A DNA stretch of 64,000 bases from Prosthecodimorpha hirschii (GCF_001305515.1 NZ_LJYW01000001.1:4758049-4822048), one strand, 5' to 3'. Counted from the stretch's first letter, positions 27,708-37,473 are shown. Numbers and translations: made by a program. The notes: generated by a model from the letters alone, not told the origin.

Positions 27708-28715
27708 TCAGCGCACCAGAAAGCCGTCCGGGAACGGATCGTCGGCCTCGACCGTGAACACCGCGGACCCCGAATAGTGGGCCTTGCCGGCGACGCGCGC
27801 GGTCACGGCGGGCCGTCCGGCCAGGTCGGTCAGGGCTTCGATGGCGCCGGTGAATTCCGATCCGGTGATCGAGCGGAAGCGGCGGGTCTCGCCGAGGGCG
27901 AGGTCGCCGCGCGCCTGCATCAGCGCCACCCGGGCGGTCACGCCGGAGCCGGTCGGCGATCGGTCGACCTCGCGATCGGCGAAGACGCAGACATTGGTGG
28001 TCGGCCGGTGCCGGCCGTCGCCGCCGTCGGTCAGGATCGTGCCGTAAAGGAAGCCCAGGTCCGGTTCGAGCGGATGCTCGATCGTCATCTGCGCCTTGAC
28101 GGCGGCCGAGACGGCGTCGGCCGCTTCGACCAGCTGCCCGGCGCGCGCTTCGAGCGTCAGGCCCAGCCGCTCGGCCGGCAGGAAGGCGTAGAAGGCGCCG
28201 CCATAGCCGATGTCGAGCGTGACCGGCCCGAAGCCCGGGACCGTCACGGTCGCGTCGAGGGCGGCCGCGAAGGCCGGCACGCTGACGAAGGAGACCGCGC
28301 CGGCACGTCCGTCGCGCACCTCGACATGGGCCGTGACCAGCCCGCACGGACATTGGATGCGCACGATCGTGACCGGCTCGACCGCCGGCACGATGCCGCG
28401 GTCGACCGCATAGCGGCCGAGCGCGATCACCGCATGGCCGCACATGGTCGAATAGCCCTCGTTGTGAATGAACAGGACGGCCATGTCAGCCTCGGGCAGA
28501 TCGGGCTCGACCGGGATCACGCCGTACATGTCGTAGTGGCCGCGCGGCTCGAACATGATCAGCCGCCGGTAGCGGTCGAAATGCTCGCGGGCCTGGCGGC
28601 GCTTGTCGAGAATCGTGCGGCCTTCCAGGCGCGGATAGCCGCTCTCGACGATGCGCACGGCCTCCCCGCCGGTGTGCATCTCCGTGGTGGCGATGCGGAT
28701 CGACGAATCCGACAT
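27708..28715 (-). CDS. Trans-3-hydroxy-L-proline dehydratase (proline racemase superfamily)
   Basis: A 335-residue member of the proline racemase superfamily. The first catalytic residue is Cys92 in MCGHAVIA. The position of the second racemase Cys is Thr256, in DRSPTGSGVTA. In this superfamily a Cys-Thr pair marks trans-3-hydroxy-L-proline dehydratase (to pyrroline-2-carboxylate), whereas Cys-Cys marks racemases and epimerases. The ATG at 28715 has GGAAGGAG upstream; longer upstream frame runs into the divergent gene. Likely role: catabolism of collagen- or plant-derived hydroxyproline, although no partner reductase is adjacent. Confidence 0.85.
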   Translation of the reverse strand: MSDSSIRIATTEMHTGGEAVRIVESGYPRLEGRTILDKRRQAREHFDRYRRLIMFEPRGHYDMYGVIPVEPDLPEADMAVLFIHNEGYSTMCGHAVIALGRYAVDRGIVPAVEPVTIVRIQCPCGLVTAHVEVRDGRAGAVSFVSVPAFAAALDATVTVPGFGPVTLDIGYGGAFYAFLPAERLGLTLEARAGQLVEAADAVSAAVKAQMTIEHPLEPDLGFLYGTILTDGGDGRHRPTTNVCVFADREVDRSPTGSGVTARVALMQARGDLALGETRRFRSITGSEFTGAIEALTDLAGRPAVTARVAGKAHYSGSAVFTVEADDPFPDGFLVR

Positions 28716-28797
28716 GAAATCTCCTTCCGGTTCCGGCCGCGCAAGGATAGAGGAGAAGCGGGCGCCGTGGCGAGCGGTGCCGCGACCGGGAGGTTCG

Positions 28798-29601
28798 ATG
28801 TCCGGGATCGTTCTGCCAGAGGCACCCGAGGATCTGAGCGAGGCGCCGCCGGCCATGCTGGCCGAGCTGGATGAGCCGGTGCGGATCGCCATGTGGTCCG
28901 GGCCGCGCAACATCTCGACGGCGATGATGCGCAGCTTCGGCAATCGGTTCGACACGGCCGCGGTCGACGAGCCCTTCTATGCGGCCTATCTGGCCCATAC
29001 CGGGCTCGATCATCCGATGCGCGAAGAAGTGCTGGCGTCGCAGTCCAGGGATTGGCGCCAGGTGGTCAACCAATTGATCGGGCCGGTGCCGGACGAGAAG
29101 CCGGTCTTCTACCAGAAGCACATGACCCATCACATGCTGCCGGAATTCGGCCGCGGCTGGATCGATCAGGTCAAGAGCGCCTTTCTGATCCGGGCGCCCG
29201 AAAGCGTGCTCGCGTCCTATGTCGACAAGCGCGCCGAGGTCACCTTGCGGGATATCGGCTTCGTCGAGCAGTTCGAGATCTTCGAGCAGGTCGCCGAGCG
29301 GCTCGGCGAGGCGCCGCCGGTGGTCGATGCGGCGGATATTCTGGCGGATCCGCGCCGCACGCTGGCGGCGTTGTGCGATGCGCTGGCGATCCCGTTCCGG
29401 GACGAGATGCTGGCCTGGCCACCCGGGCGGCGGCGCGAGGACGGCGTCTGGGCGCCGGTCTGGTACCAGGCCGTGGAGGCGTCCACGGGCTTCGGTCCGC
29501 CGCGGGGGGCGGTCTCCTTCGATGCGCTTGCCGATCCGCTGAAGCCGATCGCCACCGTGGCCCGCACCTACTACGAAAAGATGCGGGCCTATCGTCTCTG
29601 A
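28798..29601 (+). CDS. Sulfotransferase-like P-loop protein
   Basis: A 267-residue protein starting at ATG 28798 after GGGAGG. WSGPRNISTAMMRSFG (33-48) is the 5'-phosphosulfate-binding loop of sulfotransferases, and KSAFLIRAPESVLASY provides the 3'-phosphate-binding Arg/Ser motif. It is shorter than classical cytosolic sulfotransferases but fits the bacterial branch often annotated as sulfotransferase family protein. Acceptor unknown. It is divergent from the hydroxyproline dehydratase, with an 82-base shared promoter region. Confidence 0.75.
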   Translation: MSGIVLPEAPEDLSEAPPAMLAELDEPVRIAMWSGPRNISTAMMRSFGNRFDTAAVDEPFYAAYLAHTGLDHPMREEVLASQSRDWRQVVNQLIGPVPDEKPVFYQKHMTHHMLPEFGRGWIDQVKSAFLIRAPESVLASYVDKRAEVTLRDIGFVEQFEIFEQVAERLGEAPPVVDAADILADPRRTLAALCDALAIPFRDEMLAWPPGRRREDGVWAPVWYQAVEASTGFGPPRGAVSFDALADPLKPIATVARTYYEKMRAYRL

Positions 29602-29620
29602 GTGCCGGCCCGCCGACCGT

Positions 29621-31582
29621 TCAGGCGGCTGCGGCGGTGAGAAGGGCGACCGGCAGGTCCTGGAGCTTGCGGTCGAAGCGGACCCCGACGCCGCTGCCGT
29701 CGACCCAGACGCAGCGGCCGGCGACATCGATGCCGGGCAAGTGCAGGGTGATCGGCGCGTCGACGGCCAGCCCGGCCGTGACGCCGAGCGAGCCGCCGGT
29801 CAGGCTCACGTCGCGCAGCATGACGCGCGTCCGCCGTCCCCCGATCGTGGCTTCGATCTCCCGATCGACCCGGTGGCGGACCAGCGACCGCCGGTCCTTC
29901 ATGTCGTCCGAGATGGTGCCCAGGAAGGCGTCGATCCCGGACGAGAATTCCTGGACCAGGTCGAACAGGGAGCCGGAGGCCTGCTCGACCAGATCGACCT
30001 CCCGGCGTGCGCCGTGCACGATGTCGGAAACCTTGGCCGAGGTCTCGCGGGCGTCGCGGGTGCTGTCCGCCGCGCGGGTCGCGCCGGTGGCGATATGCGC
30101 CGTCGTCTCGCTCTGACGGACGGTCGCCGCGGCGATCTCGTCGTTCAGCTGCCGCACGGTCTGCACGGCATCGGAGATCTGGCTGATCGAGGTGACCACC
30201 GTGCCGGAGCATTGCTCGATGTCCTGCAGCAGCCGGGCGACCGAGGAGGCCGCCTTGGCGGTCTCCGAGGCCAGCGCCTTGACCTCGGCGGCAACGACCG
30301 CGAAGCCGCGACCGGCCTCGCCGGCGCGGGAGGCCTCGATGGTCGCATTCAGGCTGAGAAGGTTGGTCTGCCCCGCGATGCCGGTGATCGTGTCGAGGAA
30401 GGCGCCGATCTCGCTGGTGACGCGGGCGAGCCGCTGCACGTCCTGCTCGGCCGCACGGGCACCGTCGGCCGCCTTCTCGGTCAGGCGCTGCGCGTTGACC
30501 GCCTGCGCGGCGATCCGGTGCGTCGACTGCGACAGCTCGTCGGTGGCGTTGGCCACCGAACCGACGCTTTCGGCGGCGGCGGTGGAGGAGTTCAGGCCCG
30601 CGGAGGCTTCCCGTTCGGTGGTCGAGACCGTGGTGCGGAAGGCATTGGCGCAGTTGCGGACGACATGGGCCTCGCGATCGAGCATGATCTTGATCTGGTC
30701 GGAATCGCGCATGAACTTGAAGGCGAGTTCCTCCAGGCGGCTGCGACCGGTCTCCGCTTCCGTCCGGGCCCGGCTGAGATCGCCGACCAGCGACTGGCGT
30801 TCGGCCGCATTCTGGCGGAAAATAGCGACCGCCTTGCCCATGTCGACCAGTTCGTGGGTCCGGCCGGTTTCCGGGGCGCTGCGGCCATCGCCGCCCTCGG
30901 CGAGATCGCGCAGGGCGCCGGCGAAGCGGGCGATCGGTCCGACCAGATGGGCCTCCAGCAGCAGCGCGCATCCGGCCATCATGGCCAGCACGAGCAGGCC
31001 GAGGCCGCCGAGGAGCATCAGGTTGAACGAGACGGCGGCTTCCGTGGCCTTTTCGGTGCGCGCGCTGGACTCGTTGGACAGGGCGACCACCGTTTCGATC
31101 TTTTGCCGGTGTTCGGCATAGGCGGCCGCGATCGCCGGATAGGCGGCCCGCGCGGCGGCGGTATCGCCCTTGGCGAGGGCCGGCATGAAGCGGTCGAGAA
31201 CCAGGGACCAGAAGGTCTCGGCGGGCCGATGGGCGTCGGTCAGGAGCGCGGCCTTCACGCGACCGTCGATATCCGTGCGGCTCCAATAGGCCCGGCGATC
31301 GTCGTATTCACGGCGCAATCTGGCGAGGTTGGCCCCGACATCGCCGGCCTCTGCCGGGGTGTTCAGGGCGACGTTCACGGCCAGATAGGCTTCGATGATG
31401 TAGAGCGGCGGCGGCAGCACGTCGGCGACGACGTCCTTGTCGTTGATGATCCGATCGTAAGCCGGCCCGCCGACGCGCACCGTCTCGATCGCGCGATAGC
31501 CGACCAGGAGGCAACCGATCAGCGTCGCCCCCATCACCAGACTGACGCAGCGAACATAGAACCGCGTCGATCGCAACTGCAT
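29621..31582 (-). CDS. Methyl-accepting chemotaxis protein with C-terminal PilZ domain
   Basis: A 653-residue chemoreceptor. A transmembrane helix near 10-30 and another near 184-207 bracket a roughly 150-residue periplasmic helical sensor. A HAMP domain (about 208-260) precedes the signalling domain, whose hairpin tip is [23 protein letters not shown]-like (about 394-416). The extra C-terminus (about 548-645) is a PilZ domain with RSLVR and DVSLTGG, fitting the c-di-GMP motif RxxxR...D/NxSxxG. This would let the receptor read the second messenger as well as its periplasmic ligand. It follows fliI and fliJ on the same strand, separated by a terminator. Confidence 0.93.
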   Translation of the reverse strand: MQLRSTRFYVRCVSLVMGATLIGCLLVGYRAIETVRVGGPAYDRIINDKDVVADVLPPPLYIIEAYLAVNVALNTPAEAGDVGANLARLRREYDDRRAYWSRTDIDGRVKAALLTDAHRPAETFWSLVLDRFMPALAKGDTAAARAAYPAIAAAYAEHRQKIETVVALSNESSARTEKATEAAVSFNLMLLGGLGLLVLAMMAGCALLLEAHLVGPIARFAGALRDLAEGGDGRSAPETGRTHELVDMGKAVAIFRQNAAERQSLVGDLSRARTEAETGRSRLEELAFKFMRDSDQIKIMLDREAHVVRNCANAFRTTVSTTEREASAGLNSSTAAAESVGSVANATDELSQSTHRIAAQAVNAQRLTEKAADGARAAEQDVQRLARVTSEIGAFLDTITGIAGQTNLLSLNATIEASRAGEAGRGFAVVAAEVKALASETAKAASSVARLLQDIEQCSGTVVTSISQISDAVQTVRQLNDEIAAATVRQSETTAHIATGATRAADSTRDARETSAKVSDIVHGARREVDLVEQASGSLFDLVQEFSSGIDAFLGTISDDMKDRRSLVRHRVDREIEATIGGRRTRVMLRDVSLTGGSLGVTAGLAVDAPITLHLPGIDVAGRCVWVDGSGVGVRFDRKLQDLPVALLTAAAA

Positions 31583-31762
31583 GGCGAAGGGCCCCCAGAG
31601 ATCGTGAGGCGCAGAGCCGCGAAGCCAGCGCCGAACTGAAAATGGAATTATTGAATATATTGGCCACCGGCCTTTCCGCTTCCTTAAGCGAGCTCACCTT
31701 TCGTAACCTTGTCCTGGTGGCCGGCGGGATGCGCGGCGGCATCAGGCGGTGCCCCGAATACG

Positions 31763-31796
31763 AAAAGCCCGCCGTGCCTGACCGCACGACGGGCTT
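31763..31796 (-). terminator. Intrinsic terminator after fliJ
   Basis: AAGCCCGCCGTGC (31765-31777) pairs with GCACGACGGGCTT (31784-31796) with one mismatch and a 6-base loop. On the minus strand the stem is followed by TTTT. It lies about 65 bases after the fliJ stop and separates fliJ from the chemoreceptor gene. Confidence 0.75.
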
Positions 31797-31860
31797 CGCT
31801 TCCGGTGTGTCCAGCTTCCGGGGGTCCGGCAGCCACCAGAATTCAGAATTTCTTGGGAAT

Positions 31861-32274
31861 TCAGCGCCCGAAGGCGTGGCGGCGGCCGGCCATGTCGTCG
31901 AGCGCTTCCTGCTCGACCTGGTCGCGGGCATCGCGGTCGCGCTGCTGATCGCGCTCTTCGATCAGCTCGACCTTCTTCAGGTCCTCGATCGCCTCGGCCA
32001 ACTCGGCCTGCGCATCGGCCAGCTTCTCTTCGAGATCGCGCACCGACACTTTGAGATTGTCGCGGCGCTGCATGGCGGCGCGTGCGAAGGTCGGATAGGC
32101 GAAATGGGTCACGTCGTGAATGCCGACGCGGTTCTGCTCGATGACGATCTGATCGTCGAGGTCGCCGATCATGCGCATGAACTCGGCGATCATCATTTCC
32201 ACCTGGGCCGCCTGGCGACGCTTTTCGTCGACCTGGAAGCGCCGGACCCGAATGAGGCTTTCACGGGACTTCAT
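31861..32274 (-). CDS. fliJ: Flagellar export chaperone FliJ
   Basis: A 137-residue, highly charged, almost entirely alpha-helical protein from ATG 32274 (MKSRESLIRVRRFQVDEKRRQ...). It shows the FliJ pattern of an N-terminal helix beginning with a charged RxRRFxVDE-type segment and a second antiparallel coiled-coil helix rich in Glu/Asp/Arg. FliJ binds the FliI ATPase hexamer and FlhA and promotes substrate delivery to the flagellar export gate. fliI lies upstream on the same strand, with an unusually long gap of about 250 bases. Confidence 0.85.
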   Translation of the reverse strand: MKSRESLIRVRRFQVDEKRRQAAQVEMMIAEFMRMIGDLDDQIVIEQNRVGIHDVTHFAYPTFARAAMQRRDNLKVSVRDLEEKLADAQAELAEAIEDLKKVELIEERDQQRDRDARDQVEQEALDDMAGRRHAFGR

Positions 32275-32525
32275 CACGCAATACTCCCTGGGACAACGGC
32301 CTGCCGATCGCCTCGTCGGGCCTTCGTCTCCCGTCACGCTCCAGCTCCGCCCGAGCGCGCTGCGGCGCGGCGGCGGGGCGGCCGTCCTCCAGCCGAGGAG
32401 GACAATAGGCGAGACCGGTTGCCAAATGGTGAGTCATCGGCATCGTTTCGGCATCCGTCCGGCGCGATGCTACGACTTCGCCGTGTGTTGTGTTCCTGCA
32501 ACAGATGGCGGCAGGGCGGTCGGCC

Positions 32526-33842
32526 TCAGCTCGCCAGAATCTTGGCGATCTGATCGTAGCAGTCCGGCAGACGGGTCGATTCCTCCTTGCGCTGCGTCAG
32601 GAAGGCCTCGAACGGGCCGTTGAGAGCGATGGCGCGGTCGACCTCGGGGCTGGAGCCCTTGCGATAGGCGCCGAGCCGGATCAACTCCTCCATGTCCGCA
32701 TAGGTCGCCATGAGGCGTTTTGCCTCGGTGATCAGCGGCCGGCGCGCTTCGGGAATCGCGCGCGGCATGGTGCGCGAGACCGACTTGAGCACGTTGACGG
32801 CCGGGTAGCGGCCGCGCTCGGCAATGGCGCGTTCCATGACGATATGGCCGTCCAGGATGCCGCGAACCGCGTCGGCGACCGGTTCGTTGTGATTGTCGCC
32901 CTCGACCAGCACGGTGAAGAGGCCGGTGATCGAGCCGCCGCCCGGGAAGCCCGGTCCGGCCCGCTCCAGGAGCCGCGGCAGCTCCGTGAAGACGGTCGGC
33001 GTGTAGCCCTTCGAGGTCGGCGGCTCGCCGGCGGCCAGGCCGATCTCGCGCTGCGCCATGGCGAAGCGGGTGACCGAGTCCATCAGGCACAGCACGTTGG
33101 CGCCCTGGTCGCGGAAATACTCCGCCGTCGTCAGGGTCAGATAGGCGGCCTGCCGGCGCATCAGGGCCGGCTCGTCCGAGGTTGCGACCACCACCACCGA
33201 ACGGGCGAGGCCGGCCTCGCCCAGATCGTCCTCGATGAATTCCTGCACCTCGCGGCCGCGCTCGCCGACCAGCCCGATCACCGCCACGTCGCAGGCGGTG
33301 TAGCGGGCGAGCATCGACAGGAGCACGGACTTGCCGACGCCGGATCCGGCGAAGATGCCCATGCGCTGGCCGCGGCAGCAGGTCACGAAGGTATTGAGTG
33401 CACGCACGCCGAGATCGATCGGGTCGCCGACCCGGGTCCGGTCGGCGGCCGGCGGCGGATTGGCGCGCAGATGACGTGCCTCGGGGCCGAGAGCGAGCGG
33501 TCCCTTGCGGTCGATCGGCATGCCCATGGCGTCGACGATGCGGCCGAGCCAGGCCTCGGAGGGCCTGACGACCGCATCGGCGGCCTCGATCACGGCCCGG
33601 CAGCCGAGCCGCACGCCTTCCACCGATCCGAACGGCAGGAGTAGGGCGTGGCCGCCTTCGAAGCCGACCACCTCGGCCGGCACCGACGGGCGGGCCGAGC
33701 CGCTTTCGATCCGGAGGCGGGAGCCGACGCTCATGGCATGCAGCGGTCCGGCGACCTCGATCATCAGGCCGCGCACGCCGACGACCCGCCCGAAGGTCTC
33801 CAGTTCGCCGATTTCCGCGATTTCCCGGATGAGCGCTTCCAC
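32526..33842 (-). CDS. fliI: Flagellum-specific ATPase FliI
   Basis: A 438-residue ATPase of the F1-beta family. The Walker A motif is in [14 protein letters not shown], the catalytic Glu region in [14 protein letters not shown], and the Walker B in [21 protein letters not shown]. The segment [27 protein letters not shown] is diagnostic for type III secretion ATPases. It energises unfolding and delivery of flagellar export substrates at the FlhA gate. The start at 33842 lies 44 bases from a CtrA-like box and is divergent from ctrA. Confidence 0.96.
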   Translation of the reverse strand: MEALIREIAEIGELETFGRVVGVRGLMIEVAGPLHAMSVGSRLRIESGSARPSVPAEVVGFEGGHALLLPFGSVEGVRLGCRAVIEAADAVVRPSEAWLGRIVDAMGMPIDRKGPLALGPEARHLRANPPPAADRTRVGDPIDLGVRALNTFVTCCRGQRMGIFAGSGVGKSVLLSMLARYTACDVAVIGLVGERGREVQEFIEDDLGEAGLARSVVVVATSDEPALMRRQAAYLTLTTAEYFRDQGANVLCLMDSVTRFAMAQREIGLAAGEPPTSKGYTPTVFTELPRLLERAGPGFPGGGSITGLFTVLVEGDNHNEPVADAVRGILDGHIVMERAIAERGRYPAVNVLKSVSRTMPRAIPEARRPLITEAKRLMATYADMEELIRLGAYRKGSSPEVDRAIALNGPFEAFLTQRKEESTRLPDCYDQIAKILAS

Positions 33843-33885
33843 GGATGCTTCTTTCGGCAGACGTCGTTCCGACTCAGGCGGTTCA

Positions 33886-33900
33886 GTAACGGCTTATTAA
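33886..33900 (-). promoter_or_regulatory. CtrA-like box upstream of fliI
   Basis: On the minus strand TTAATAAGCCGTTAC fits TTAA-N7-TTAA with one mismatch. It begins 44 bases upstream of the fliI start, in the region shared with ctrA. It may control fliI, ctrA or both. Confidence 0.55.
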
Positions 33901-34227
33901 CGTCCTTCGTCAAACATTATGAACGAGCGTTCGATGTGGGGTCGATCGCAAAATATCGTCGGCGTTCGGCGGAGAGCTGATTCCGGAGAGTCGGTTAGCG
34001 GTGCTTCTTGAAGTGCCGCGTTAACCAGCAAACTCGCGGAAACACATTTTCCGTCAGACGCATGCGAAAAATTCCTGCACTGATCCCGCGCGCCGCTTGC
34101 CGCTACGAATCAAAATTTGTTAACCATTGGCCGGTACGCTACCGAGTCGGGGTTCACAGGTTCCTTCGCAGCGGTCGAACGGGGGCCGATGCGCCAAGCC
34201 CAGGATAGGCGACACGAGGGGATTGGC
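33901..34227. promoter_or_regulatory. ctrA control region with GANTC cluster and CtrA half-site
   Basis: This gene-free region is less GC-rich than its surroundings. It holds GANTC sites at 33979-33983, 33988-33992, 34107-34111 and 34144-34148, with a further one at 33871-33875 just outside. A CtrA half-site TTAACCAT lies at 34120-34127, with other TTAA tetramers nearby. In Caulobacter, ctrA promoters are controlled by CcrM methylation of GANTC and by CtrA itself. The same logic is likely here. The -35/-10 elements could not be assigned. Confidence 0.6.
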
Positions 34228-34935
34228 ATGCGCGTACTGCTCATCGAAGACGACAGCGCGACTGCTCAGAGCATCGAATTGATGTTGAAGTCCGAAAACT
34301 TCAACGTTTACACGACGGATCTGGGTGAAGAAGGCATCGATCTCGGCAAATTGTACGATTACGACATCATTCTGCTGGATCTTAATCTTCCGGACATGTC
34401 CGGCTACGAGGTCCTCAGAACGCTGCGCGTTTCCAAGGTGAAGACGCCGATCCTGATCCTCTCCGGTCTCGCCGGCATCGAGGACAAGGTGCGCGGCCTC
34501 GGCTTTGGCGCGGACGACTACATGACCAAGCCGTTCCACAAGGACGAGCTGGTCGCCCGCATCCATGCCATCGTGCGCCGTTCCAAGGGCCATGCCCAGT
34601 CGATCATCCAGACCGGCGAACTGACCGTCAATCTCGACACCAAGACCGTCGAGGTGAACAGCCAGCGGGTGCATCTGACCGGCAAGGAATACCAGATGCT
34701 GGAGCTGCTTTCGCTCCGCAAGGGCACCACCCTGACCAAGGAGATGTTCCTCAATCATCTCTACGGCGGCATGGACGAGCCCGAACTCAAGATCATCGAC
34801 GTGTTCATCTGCAAGCTGCGCAAGAAGCTTGCGAGCGCGACGGGCGGCAAGAACTACATCGAGACGGTGTGGGGCCGCGGCTACGTTCTGCGCGAGCCGG
34901 ATGAAAACGACGTCTACTCCGAAAGCGTCGCCTGA
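34228..34935 (+). CDS. ctrA: Cell-cycle response regulator CtrA
   Basis: A 235-residue OmpR-type regulator nearly colinear with Caulobacter CtrA. The receiver has phospho-acceptor Asp51 ([19 protein letters not shown]), and [23 protein letters not shown] ends the domain. The C-terminal winged helix (about 125-225) includes [17 protein letters not shown] and [12 protein letters not shown]-like segments with [13 protein letters not shown]. The protein ends in SVA, a short hydrophobic tail comparable to the ClpXP degron of CtrA orthologues. It activates flagellar and division genes and represses replication initiation in relatives. ATG follows gaggggattggc. A strong terminator follows the stop. 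Confidence 0.97.
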   Translation: MRVLLIEDDSATAQSIELMLKSENFNVYTTDLGEEGIDLGKLYDYDIILLDLNLPDMSGYEVLRTLRVSKVKTPILILSGLAGIEDKVRGLGFGADDYMTKPFHKDELVARIHAIVRRSKGHAQSIIQTGELTVNLDTKTVEVNSQRVHLTGKEYQMLELLSLRKGTTLTKEMFLNHLYGGMDEPELKIIDVFICKLRKKLASATGGKNYIETVWGRGYVLREPDENDVYSESVA

Positions 34936-34987
34936 CATTTGGGCTGCCCCGCACACCGACGCCGACCCTCGCGGCCGTCACACGTCC

Positions 34988-35013
34988 AAACCCCGCCCTT
35001 CAGGCGGGGTTTT
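34988..35013 (+). terminator. Intrinsic terminator after ctrA
   Basis: AAACCCCGCC (34988-34997), loop CTTCA, GGCGGGGTTT (35003-35012) with continuing T at 35013: a 10-bp perfect stem with a T-run, 53 bases after the ctrA stop. Confidence 0.85.
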
Positions 35014-35115
35014 GCTTTGGGGAACGGCAGAAAAATGGCCCTGTGTTGCCCTTGCGGAATTGCGCGAGCCCGCGAACTCGATCATGAATCACGCATCGAC
35101 ATTTCGGGGGCAATC

Positions 35116-35793
35116 ATGTTTCGAGCCGTGACGGGCGCTTTCATCGCTGTGCTGGCCGCGAGCTGCGGCAGCGCCACAGCCCAGGTGGCGACCCCCTTCA
35201 ACTGGTCGGGTGTCTATGGCGGCGTCAGCGGCGGCTATGCCGCGCAGACCGGTCGGATGGACCAGACCACGCCCTTCTTCCTGCCGCCGGGCGAGCGCAA
35301 GCACAGCCTCGACGGCAAGGGCGCGAGCTTCGGCGGCTATGTCGGCTACAATTTCCTGGTCACGCCGATGATCCTCATCGGCGCGGAGGCGGAAGCGGCC
35401 ACCATCCAGGGCTCGGCCAGCAAGAAGCTCTCGCAGTTCGGCGCCAAGATCGAGCAGGAGGGCCAGTGGACGGGGAGCCTGCGCGGCCGGGTCGGCCTCG
35501 TGCTCGACCGGACGCTGATCTACGCCAATGCCGGCGTCGCCTATTCGGACGCCAAGGCGACCGTCGAATGGACCCCGGTCGGGTCGCGCTGGACCTACAA
35601 GGCCGGAACCGGGCGCGTCCTCGGCCTCGGCATCGAGCAGGCGGTGACCAGCAACATCGTGCTCCGCCTGGAAGGGGCGGCCTACGATTTCGGCAGCGGC
35701 AAGGCGCATGCCTACGACAATATCGGCGGCTACGAGTTCAAGGGATCGCAGCAGTCGGTCTCCGTGCGCGGCGGCGTCGCCTACAAATTCTGA
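35116..35793 (+). CDS. Outer-membrane beta-barrel protein (Omp25/OmpA-like)
   Basis: A 225-residue protein with a signal peptide (about 1-22, ending SATAQ). It is an eight-stranded barrel type: FNWSGVYGGVSGGYAAQ at the mature start, GYVGYNFLVTPMILIGAEAEA in the middle, and a terminal strand ending VAYKF, with the C-terminal Phe used by the BAM complex. It belongs to the porin/Omp25-like family abundant in Hyphomicrobiales. The gene at 40490-41191 is a clear paralogue, sharing YNFLV-PM-LIG-E, YDFGSGKA and the YKF ending. Role beyond envelope structure unknown. Confidence 0.87.
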   Translation: MFRAVTGAFIAVLAASCGSATAQVATPFNWSGVYGGVSGGYAAQTGRMDQTTPFFLPPGERKHSLDGKGASFGGYVGYNFLVTPMILIGAEAEAATIQGSASKKLSQFGAKIEQEGQWTGSLRGRVGLVLDRTLIYANAGVAYSDAKATVEWTPVGSRWTYKAGTGRVLGLGIEQAVTSNIVLRLEGAAYDFGSGKAHAYDNIGGYEFKGSQQSVSVRGGVAYKF

Positions 35794-35965
35794 TCCGCGC
35801 CGGCGGGTGCAGGTCCCGCGCGGGTCCGTCGGCTTTGGGTCGTGCCGACCTTCAATCCTTACCGCGCCCGGGCCTGACCCTGGCGCCTGCGTTTCGGGCG
35901 CTCCGGGCGCGCGGCCGCGTCATACCAACGGCCCAGGATGCTGACGCATCGGGCCGTTGAAGCAA

Positions 35966-36006
35966 CGCGAATTTCTCATTTGCGTCAGAGGCATGAGAAA
36001 TTCGCG
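35966..36006. repeat. Perfect 14-bp inverted repeat
   Basis: CGCGAATTTCTCAT (35966-35979) and ATGAGAAATTCGCG (35993-36006) are exact inverted copies around a 13-base loop. They lie just beyond the 3' end of the minus-strand AMP-ligase gene (stop at 36043) and 170 bases after the barrel gene. It has an AT-rich core and no T-tract. It could be a bidirectional terminator or a dispersed palindromic element. Confidence 0.6.
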
Positions 36007-36042
36007 TATCGAATACCGACGATCACTCCATGACCGTCGGCA

Positions 36043-37473
36043 TCACGCCCCGAGCGCGGCCGCCGCCAATCGACGAACCTCGCCACGCGCGATCTTGCCG
36101 TTTTCCGTCCGGGGAATGGCCTTGACCGGTACGAAGCGATCGAAGGTCGCGCTGCGGACGTTGCGGGCAGCCCAGTCGGCAAGGGTCGCCTCCCGGTAGT
36201 CCGCCCCGGCGACGACGAGGGCGACGATGGCGGGCCGGCCGATGGCTGACGGCACGGCGACGACGGCGATGTCGGTGATGCCCGGTGCGCCCGCGAAGGC
36301 CGCCTCGATCGTCTCGGGGGCGGTCTTGGCGCCGCCGGAATTGATCAGGTGATCGGTCCGTCCGGTCAGGATCAGGAGCCCGTTGGCCTCGATGCGCGCC
36401 AGGTCGCCGGGGCGATGCCACCCGTCGGCGTCGAAGCCGAAGGCGGCCGGATCGGCATCGCCATAGGGGCGGGCGTCGGCCGGACTGCGGGTCCGGACGT
36501 GACCTTCGATCCCGGCCGCCACGGGCCGGTCCTGGTCGTCGACGATCTCGGTATCGGCCGTCGAGGCGATGAACCCCACCGCGCCGGGGACACGCAGCCG
36601 GTCGAGCGGCGCCCAGGCCATGGCGCCGGTCTCGGTCGATCCATAGACGCAGACCGCATTCTTGCAGAGATGCGCCATCACGGCCTCGGCGAGCGCGGGA
36701 CTGAGCAGGCCGCCGCCGATCACCGCCATCGACAGGGCCGGCATCGGCGCCGGGCTGCGGCGCAGATCCTCGATCATCAGTTCCGCCGCGCGCGGAGAGG
36801 CGATCATGCCCTCCGCGCCGTAGAGCGCCGCCATCCGGATCGCCGCCCCGGTATCGGGCGGCAGCACCAGGCTCGCGCCGCAGGAGAGCGCCTCCAGCGC
36901 AAAGACCAGCCCGTAGGCGGTCGAAAGCCCGAGCAGGATCATCAGCCGGTCGACCGCCCGGTAGCCGATCGACAGGCGCACCACCTGCAGTCTTTCGCGC
37001 AACGACAGCGCCGTGAAGGCCAGCGGCTTCGGCGTGCCGGTGGTGCCGGAGGAGAAGACCACGCGGATCACCGCATCGTCCTCGAAGCGGACCGGCCGCG
37101 TCTCCGGCGCCAGATCGAACCAGCGCTCGGTCATGACCAGACAGCGATGGCGTGTTCGCGCCGACAGGTCCGTCTGGCCGATGACGGCCTTGAAGGCGAC
37201 GCCGAGCCGGTCGATCGGATCCTGGCCGCCGAAGGCCGCGCCGATCGCGCCGAGATGGGCGAGCGCGCAGGACAGGATCAGGTTCCAGGACGGCAGGTCG
37301 ATCTGGAAGCCGACCACGTCGCCGCGGCCGATGCCGGCTGCCGCCAGGGTCCTGGCGACGCCGCGGATGCCCTGGCCCATCATGCCGTAGGTGACGACCC
37401 GGTCCGACAGGATCAGAGCCGGCTTCTCCGGCCAGGTCTTCGCCTGGAACAGCACGTGCTCGTGGAAATTCAC
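36043..37473 (-). CDS. AMP-dependent synthetase/ligase (acyl-CoA synthetase-like), copy 1
   Basis: A 476-residue adenylate-forming enzyme starting at GTG 37473, five bases after GGAGGGG. The P-loop motif SSGTTGTPKPLAF, the YGSTETGAMAW motif (A5) and the hinge/C-terminal catalytic lysine region (VPVKAIPRTENGKIARGEVRRL) are all present. Such enzymes activate carboxylic acids as acyl-AMP and transfer them to CoA or a carrier. The substrate is unknown. The neighbouring gene 37562-38989 is a tandem paralogue of almost identical length. Both start with the same FH-HVLF...WPEKPA segment. Confidence 0.9.
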   Translation of the reverse strand: MNFHEHVLFQAKTWPEKPALILSDRVVTYGMMGQGIRGVARTLAAAGIGRGDVVGFQIDLPSWNLILSCALAHLGAIGAAFGGQDPIDRLGVAFKAVIGQTDLSARTRHRCLVMTERWFDLAPETRPVRFEDDAVIRVVFSSGTTGTPKPLAFTALSLRERLQVVRLSIGYRAVDRLMILLGLSTAYGLVFALEALSCGASLVLPPDTGAAIRMAALYGAEGMIASPRAAELMIEDLRRSPAPMPALSMAVIGGGLLSPALAEAVMAHLCKNAVCVYGSTETGAMAWAPLDRLRVPGAVGFIASTADTEIVDDQDRPVAAGIEGHVRTRSPADARPYGDADPAAFGFDADGWHRPGDLARIEANGLLILTGRTDHLINSGGAKTAPETIEAAFAGAPGITDIAVVAVPSAIGRPAIVALVVAGADYREATLADWAARNVRSATFDRFVPVKAIPRTENGKIARGEVRRLAAAALGA

